Assembly (NCBI RefSeq): GCF_030812675.1
Contig: NZ_JAUSTE010000002.1
Location: forward strand, 372,001 to 436,000
Reading direction: 5' to 3'
DNA: 64,000 nt
Source of the DNA: Sinomonas atrocyanea
GTDB taxonomy: Bacteria > Actinomycetota > Actinomycetes > Actinomycetales > Micrococcaceae
Shown here: positions 60,605-64,000 of the stretch, piece after piece
Layout of the letters: the number at the start of each line of letters is the position of its first letter
Position numbering within the stretch: the stretch's first letter is position 1
Notes under the pieces: generated by a model
Databases searched by the model: none
Seen by the model: the letters and a program-made list of their open reading frames with translations, nothing else
What the model was told of the DNA's origin: nothing
Made by a program: the position numbers and the translations under genes

Positions 60605-61278
60605 GCGCCGCGCCCTCGAGGCGGCCGCCGCTGGCCCAGGAGATCACCGAGGAGCTCCGGCGGGAGATCGCCTCGGGCCGCTGGGCGGTGGGGTCCCGGA
60701 TCCCGCCCGAGCCGCAGCTCATCGACCGGCTCGGCGTCTCGCGCGGCACGCTCCGCGAAGCCGTCAAGGCGCTCGCCCACGCCGGCCTGCTCGAGGTCCG
60801 CCGCGGCGACGGCACCTACGTCCGCTCCACGAGCGAGATGGCCGGCACCGCCCGCCGGGCCTATCGCGAGTACGGCGAGGAACAGGTCTTCGAGGTCCGC
60901 TTCGCCCTGGACGCGCAGGCCGCGCGCCTGGCCGCCCGCGCCGCGGACGACGACGACCTCGCCGCCCTCCGCGCGCTGCTCGCCCGCCGCCGGGTGGCCT
61001 GGGCGGAGGGAGACGCCGAAGGCTGGATCGCCGCCGACTGGGACTTCCACCTCAAGGTCGCCGAGGCCTCGGGCAACCCGCTCCTGCACGAGCTGTACGG
61101 CACCTTCGGCGACGTCTTCCACGGCGTGAAGATGAAGCAGCGGCTCCGGGACGGATTCGACGCGTGCCGCGCGGCGGGCCACGAGGACCTCGTGCGCGCG
61201 ATCGCCGCGCGGGACGAGGACACCGCGGCCGCGACCGTCCTGGACAACCTCCGCTACTGCACCACGTGGATGCACTGA
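60601..61278 (+). CDS. FadR/GntR family transcriptional regulator (FCD)
   Basis: A 225-residue regulator. The HTH ([25 protein letters not shown]) is at residues about 40-64, followed by an FCD domain with [17 protein letters not shown] and [17 protein letters not shown]. Translationally coupled to the CynX-type transporter gene (ATGA). This pairing is frequent in actinobacteria, so it likely controls that transporter. Confidence 0.86.
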   Translation: MSAAPSRRPPLAQEITEELRREIASGRWAVGSRIPPEPQLIDRLGVSRGTLREAVKALAHAGLLEVRRGDGTYVRSTSEMAGTARRAYREYGEEQVFEVRFALDAQAARLAARAADDDDLAALRALLARRRVAWAEGDAEGWIAADWDFHLKVAEASGNPLLHELYGTFGDVFHGVKMKQRLRDGFDACRAAGHEDLVRAIAARDEDTAAATVLDNLRYCTTWMH

Positions 61279-61339
61279 CCCGCCATGCAGTGACCCGCCC
61301 CACAGTGCGGCCGGGCCGCACGGAGTAGAATCAATCGCG

Positions 61340-61765
61340 ATGAACCGCACACTGTTCAAGTCCAAGATCCACCGCGCCACGGTCACGCACGCTGACCTCC
61401 ACTATGTGGGCTCGGTGACGATCGACCTCGACCTGCTCGAGGCCGCGGACATCCTGCCGGGCGAGCTCGTCTCCATCGTGGACATCACCAACGGCGCGCG
61501 CCTCGAGACCTACACGATCGCGGGCGAGCGCGGCTCCGGGGTCATCGGCATCAATGGCGCGGCGGCGCACCTCATCCACGAGGGCGACCTGGTCATCCTC
61601 ATCACCTACGCCTCGATGAGCGACGCCGAGGCGCGCGAGTTCGTGCCGACCGTGGTGCACGTCGACGCGGACAACCGCATCGTCGAGCTCGGCACCGACC
61701 CCGCCGAGGGCCACGGCCCCGGGATGCTGCGGCCGCCGTTCGCCATCCAGGCGCACCTGAACTAG
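61340..61765 (+). CDS. panD: aspartate 1-decarboxylase proenzyme PanD
   Basis: A 141-residue proenzyme. The self-cleavage site Gly24-Ser25 is in [13 protein letters not shown], where Ser25 becomes the pyruvoyl cofactor. [15 protein letters not shown] and [20 protein letters not shown] match the family. It converts aspartate to beta-alanine for pantothenate and CoA. No other pan genes are adjacent. The C-terminal tail (about residues 120-141) is longer than in E. coli, as in other actinobacteria. Confidence 0.95.
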   Translation: MNRTLFKSKIHRATVTHADLHYVGSVTIDLDLLEAADILPGELVSIVDITNGARLETYTIAGERGSGVIGINGAAAHLIHEGDLVILITYASMSDAEAREFVPTVVHVDADNRIVELGTDPAEGHGPGMLRPPFAIQAHLN

Positions 61766-61851
61766 TTCACGGGCACCGCGCGGAGCGGGCGCTAGGCTGA
61801 GGGCGTGCCCCATGGAAACCGATTGCCATCCCCGTGCCATCGGGGGCGCCC

Positions 61852-62787
61852 ATGGTAGGCGTCCTCGAGGGGTTCGCCGTCGTCTGGGCGATCATCGGCG
61901 TCGGCTGGTTCTGCGCCCGCCGCGGGATCCTGGGTGAGGGCGCTCAGGCGGTCCTGAGCCGGCTGTCCTTCTTCGTCGCAAGCCCGGCGCTCCTCCTCGA
62001 GACGCTCGCGCACTCCGACCTGCGGGCCGTCTTCTCCACGCACCTGCTCGTCATCGCGGTCAGCTCGACCGCGATCGGTGTCGTCTCCCTCGTCGTGTTC
62101 AGGTGGCTGCGGGGACGCAGCACGCCGGAGGCCCTCATCGCCTCCATGAGCGCCTCCGTGGCGAACTCGGGCAATCTGGGCATCCCCATCTCGGTGTTCG
62201 TCCTCGGCGACGCGAGCTTCGTGGCGCCCCTGCTGATCTTCCAGCTGGCCCTGTTCACGCCGTCGTACCTCCTGGTCCTCGACGGCACGACGGCGACCGC
62301 GAAGCCGGGGCTGGCGCGCGCGGCCCAGTTCGTGCTCCCGATCGTGACGAACCCCAACATCATCGGATCCATGATCGGGCTCGTGCTGGCCGCGACCCAC
62401 TGGACGCCGCCCGAGCTCATCATGCAGCCGATCCACCTCATCGGAGGGGCCGCGATCCCGGCCATGCTCATGGCCTTCGGCATCTCGCTGCACGGGTCGC
62501 GGCCGCTGCGGGCGGACGACGGCCGGCGGCTCGACACGGCCCTCGCCTCGGTGCTCAAGGTCGTGGTGCACCCGTTCATCGCCTTCGCGTTCGCACGCTT
62601 CGCCCTCGGCCTGGGCGGCCACGAGCTGTTCGCCGCCGTCGTCACCGCGGCCCTCCCCACCGCCCAGAACGTCTACATCGCGGCGCAGCGGTACCGGCAC
62701 GGGATCGTCGTGGCCAAGGACACCGTGCTCATCACCACCGTCGTCGCGGTCCCCGCGATGGCCGTCATGGCAGCCCTCCTCTCCTGA
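61852..62787 (+). CDS. AEC family transporter (auxin efflux carrier type)
   Basis: A 311-residue protein with ten predicted helices in two halves and the family motifs SVANSGNLGIPISVFVLGD and NPNIIGSMIGLVLA. Bacterial AEC proteins move malonate, malate or other dicarboxylates. Substrate not known. The ATG at 61852 is preceded by a G-rich stretch; an upstream GTG (61834) is in frame but lacks SD. Confidence 0.83.
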   Translation: MVGVLEGFAVVWAIIGVGWFCARRGILGEGAQAVLSRLSFFVASPALLLETLAHSDLRAVFSTHLLVIAVSSTAIGVVSLVVFRWLRGRSTPEALIASMSASVANSGNLGIPISVFVLGDASFVAPLLIFQLALFTPSYLLVLDGTTATAKPGLARAAQFVLPIVTNPNIIGSMIGLVLAATHWTPPELIMQPIHLIGGAAIPAMLMAFGISLHGSRPLRADDGRRLDTALASVLKVVVHPFIAFAFARFALGLGGHELFAAVVTAALPTAQNVYIAAQRYRHGIVVAKDTVLITTVVAVPAMAVMAALLS

Positions 62788-62811
62788 CCGCCGAACGTCT
62801 AGGCTTCACGC

Positions 62812-64000
62812 ATGGCTGAGACGAGTGGGGCGAAGACCAGCACAGCGAAGAGCACCGAGGAGAAGGTGGCGGCCCTCCAGAAGGGCTACACGTTCGAGGG
62901 CGCCACGATCGCCCTCGGCGCCGCCATCGTGGACGGCGAGGTGCGGCCCGAGGCCCAGGTCGCCCTCCCGCTGGGCATGATGAACCGCCACGGGCTCGTG
63001 GCCGGCGCCACCGGCACCGGGAAGACGGTCACGCTGCACATGATGGCGGAGCAGCTCTCCTCCGCGGGGGTGCCCGTGTTCCTCGCGGACATCAAGGGCG
63101 ACCTCTCGGGCCTCGCCGCCCCCGGCGCTGGCGGGGAGAAGCTGCTCGCCCGGACCCGGGGCATCGGGCAGGAGTGGGAGGCGGCGTCGTTCCCCGTCGA
63201 GTACCTCGCCCTCGGCGGCGACGGCGCCGGGGTGCCGGTGCGCGCCACCGTGACCTCGTTCGGGCCGATCCTGCTCTCCCGCGTCATGGAGCTGAACGAG
63301 ACGCAGGAGTCGAGCCTCACGCTCATCTTCCACTTCGCCGACCAGCACCAGCTCGAACTCGTGGACCTCAAGGATCTCCGCGCCGTCATCCAGTTCCTGA
63401 CCTCGGACGAGGGCAAGGACGAGCTCGAGAACCTCGGCGGGCTCTCCAAGGCCACGGCCGGGGTGATCCTGCGCGAGCTCGTGGGACTCGAGGCAGCGGG
63501 CCTGGAGAAGTTCTTCGGCGAGCCGGAGTTCGACACCGCCGAGCTCCTCCGCACAGCCCCGGACGGCCGGGGCGTCATCACCTGCCTCGAGCTGCCGAGC
63601 CTGCAGGGCAGGCCGGTCCTGTTCTCGACGTTCCTCATGTGGCTGCTCGCGGACCTCTTCCACGACCTGCCCGAGATGGGCGATGTGGACAAGCCCAAGC
63701 TCGTGTTCTTCCTCGACGAGGCCCACCTGCTCTTCAACGGCGCCACCAAGGCGTTCCTGGACGCGATCACCCAGACGGTGCGCCTCATCCGCTCCAAGGG
63801 CGTGGGCATCTTCTTCGTCACGCAGACACCCAAGGACGTCCCGGCGGACGTGCTCGGCCAGCTCGCGAACCGGGTCCAGCACGCCCTGCGGGCCTTCACT
63901 CCCGATGACGCGAAGGCGCTCAAGGCCACGGTGTCCACCTTCCCCGTGAGCGACTACGACCTCGAGGAGGTCCTGACGTCCGCGGGCATCGGCGAGGCCG
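62812..64000 (+). CDS. HerA-like DUF853 ATPase, N-terminal part
   Basis: The open reading frame runs off the window after 396 codons. Walker A is GATGTGKTVTLHMMAEQL, Walker B is LVFFLDEAHLLF, and the following FFVTQTPKDVPADVLGQL is the sensor region seen in DUF853 HerA-type P-loop ATPases. ADIKGDLSG follows the first helix. Such proteins are hexameric translocases of uncertain role in most bacteria. ATG at 62812. Confidence 0.9.
   Translation, partial: MAETSGAKTSTAKSTEEKVAALQKGYTFEGATIALGAAIVDGEVRPEAQVALPLGMMNRHGLVAGATGTGKTVTLHMMAEQLSSAGVPVFLADIKGDLSGLAAPGAGGEKLLARTRGIGQEWEAASFPVEYLALGGDGAGVPVRATVTSFGPILLSRVMELNETQESSLTLIFHFADQHQLELVDLKDLRAVIQFLTSDEGKDELENLGGLSKATAGVILRELVGLEAAGLEKFFGEPEFDTAELLRTAPDGRGVITCLELPSLQGRPVLFSTFLMWLLADLFHDLPEMGDVDKPKLVFFLDEAHLLFNGATKAFLDAITQTVRLIRSKGVGIFFVTQTPKDVPADVLGQLANRVQHALRAFTPDDAKALKATVSTFPVSDYDLEEVLTSAGIGEA

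Overview
The window is chromosomal DNA of a very GC-rich actinobacterium, most likely a member of the Micrococcaceae (Arthrobacter/Sinomonas type). This is inferred from overall codon use, the Ku plus POL-PE-LIG LigD pair, a DUF4235 protein, a YkoEDC thiamine transporter under a TPP riboswitch, an HTH-MurA fusion and a seven-component Mrp operon with fused MrpA-MrpB. No prophage, insertion sequence, rRNA or CRISPR array was seen; it reads as ordinary metabolic chromosome rich in short intergenic repeats.
Layout: 1-2390 is the end of a sugar/polyol operon (SDR, DhaK-DhaL type kinase, RpiB-like isomerase) that looks like tetrulose catabolism. 2586-5374 is an SsuABC/TauABC-type importer, divergent from a CitA/CitB-type two-component system (5565-7974) whose response regulator carries a one-base deletion. 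7981-9246 holds a small acidic protein and a DUF2231-Rieske protein. 9260-13667 is the NHEJ locus (Ku, flavodoxin, LigD). 13773-21829 is a 5-oxoproline catabolism and uptake cluster (PxpA, fused PxpB-PxpC, biotin carboxylase-BCCP, GntR regulator, DUF969, DUF979, DUF2891), with three copies of one palindromic operator in front of its two operons. 21988-26843 holds glutathione peroxidase, an ion-channel-like protein, a quinone oxidoreductase, the HTH-MurA fusion and a VOC protein. 26988-30085 is the thiamine-precursor ECF transporter under a TPP riboswitch with a visible SD-sequestering hairpin.
30211-41719 is an ion-homeostasis block: DUF4235, MrpG-F-E-D-C-A(B), a UMF1-type MFS protein, a KhtT/KhtU K+/H+ antiporter pair and an ACT-domain membrane protein. 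41775-50524 is a complete lactate regulon: LutC-B-A, a flavin/Fe-S D-lactate dehydrogenase, lactate permease and an LldR-like GntR protein, with shared TGGTCNGACCA operators in both promoter regions. 50798-64000 holds dCTP deaminase, a secreted CAP/FG-GAP protein, several transporters and regulators, a tRNA-Gly(CCC) with its terminator, PanD, an AEC transporter and the start of a HerA-like DUF853 ATPase.
Beyond genes, the window has four families of short repeats: (i) exact 14-bp tandem arrays whose unit contains a near-perfect Shine-Dalgarno sequence, at five intergenic sites; (ii) a palindrome with core GAGAAGTGCACTTCTC at two sites; (iii) a ~21-bp unit GACCGCGAGGTCACCCC at two gene ends; (iv) a 13-mer GCACGACGCCGGC that recurs both between genes and, usually in one reading frame (His-Asp-Ala-Gly), inside protein linkers.
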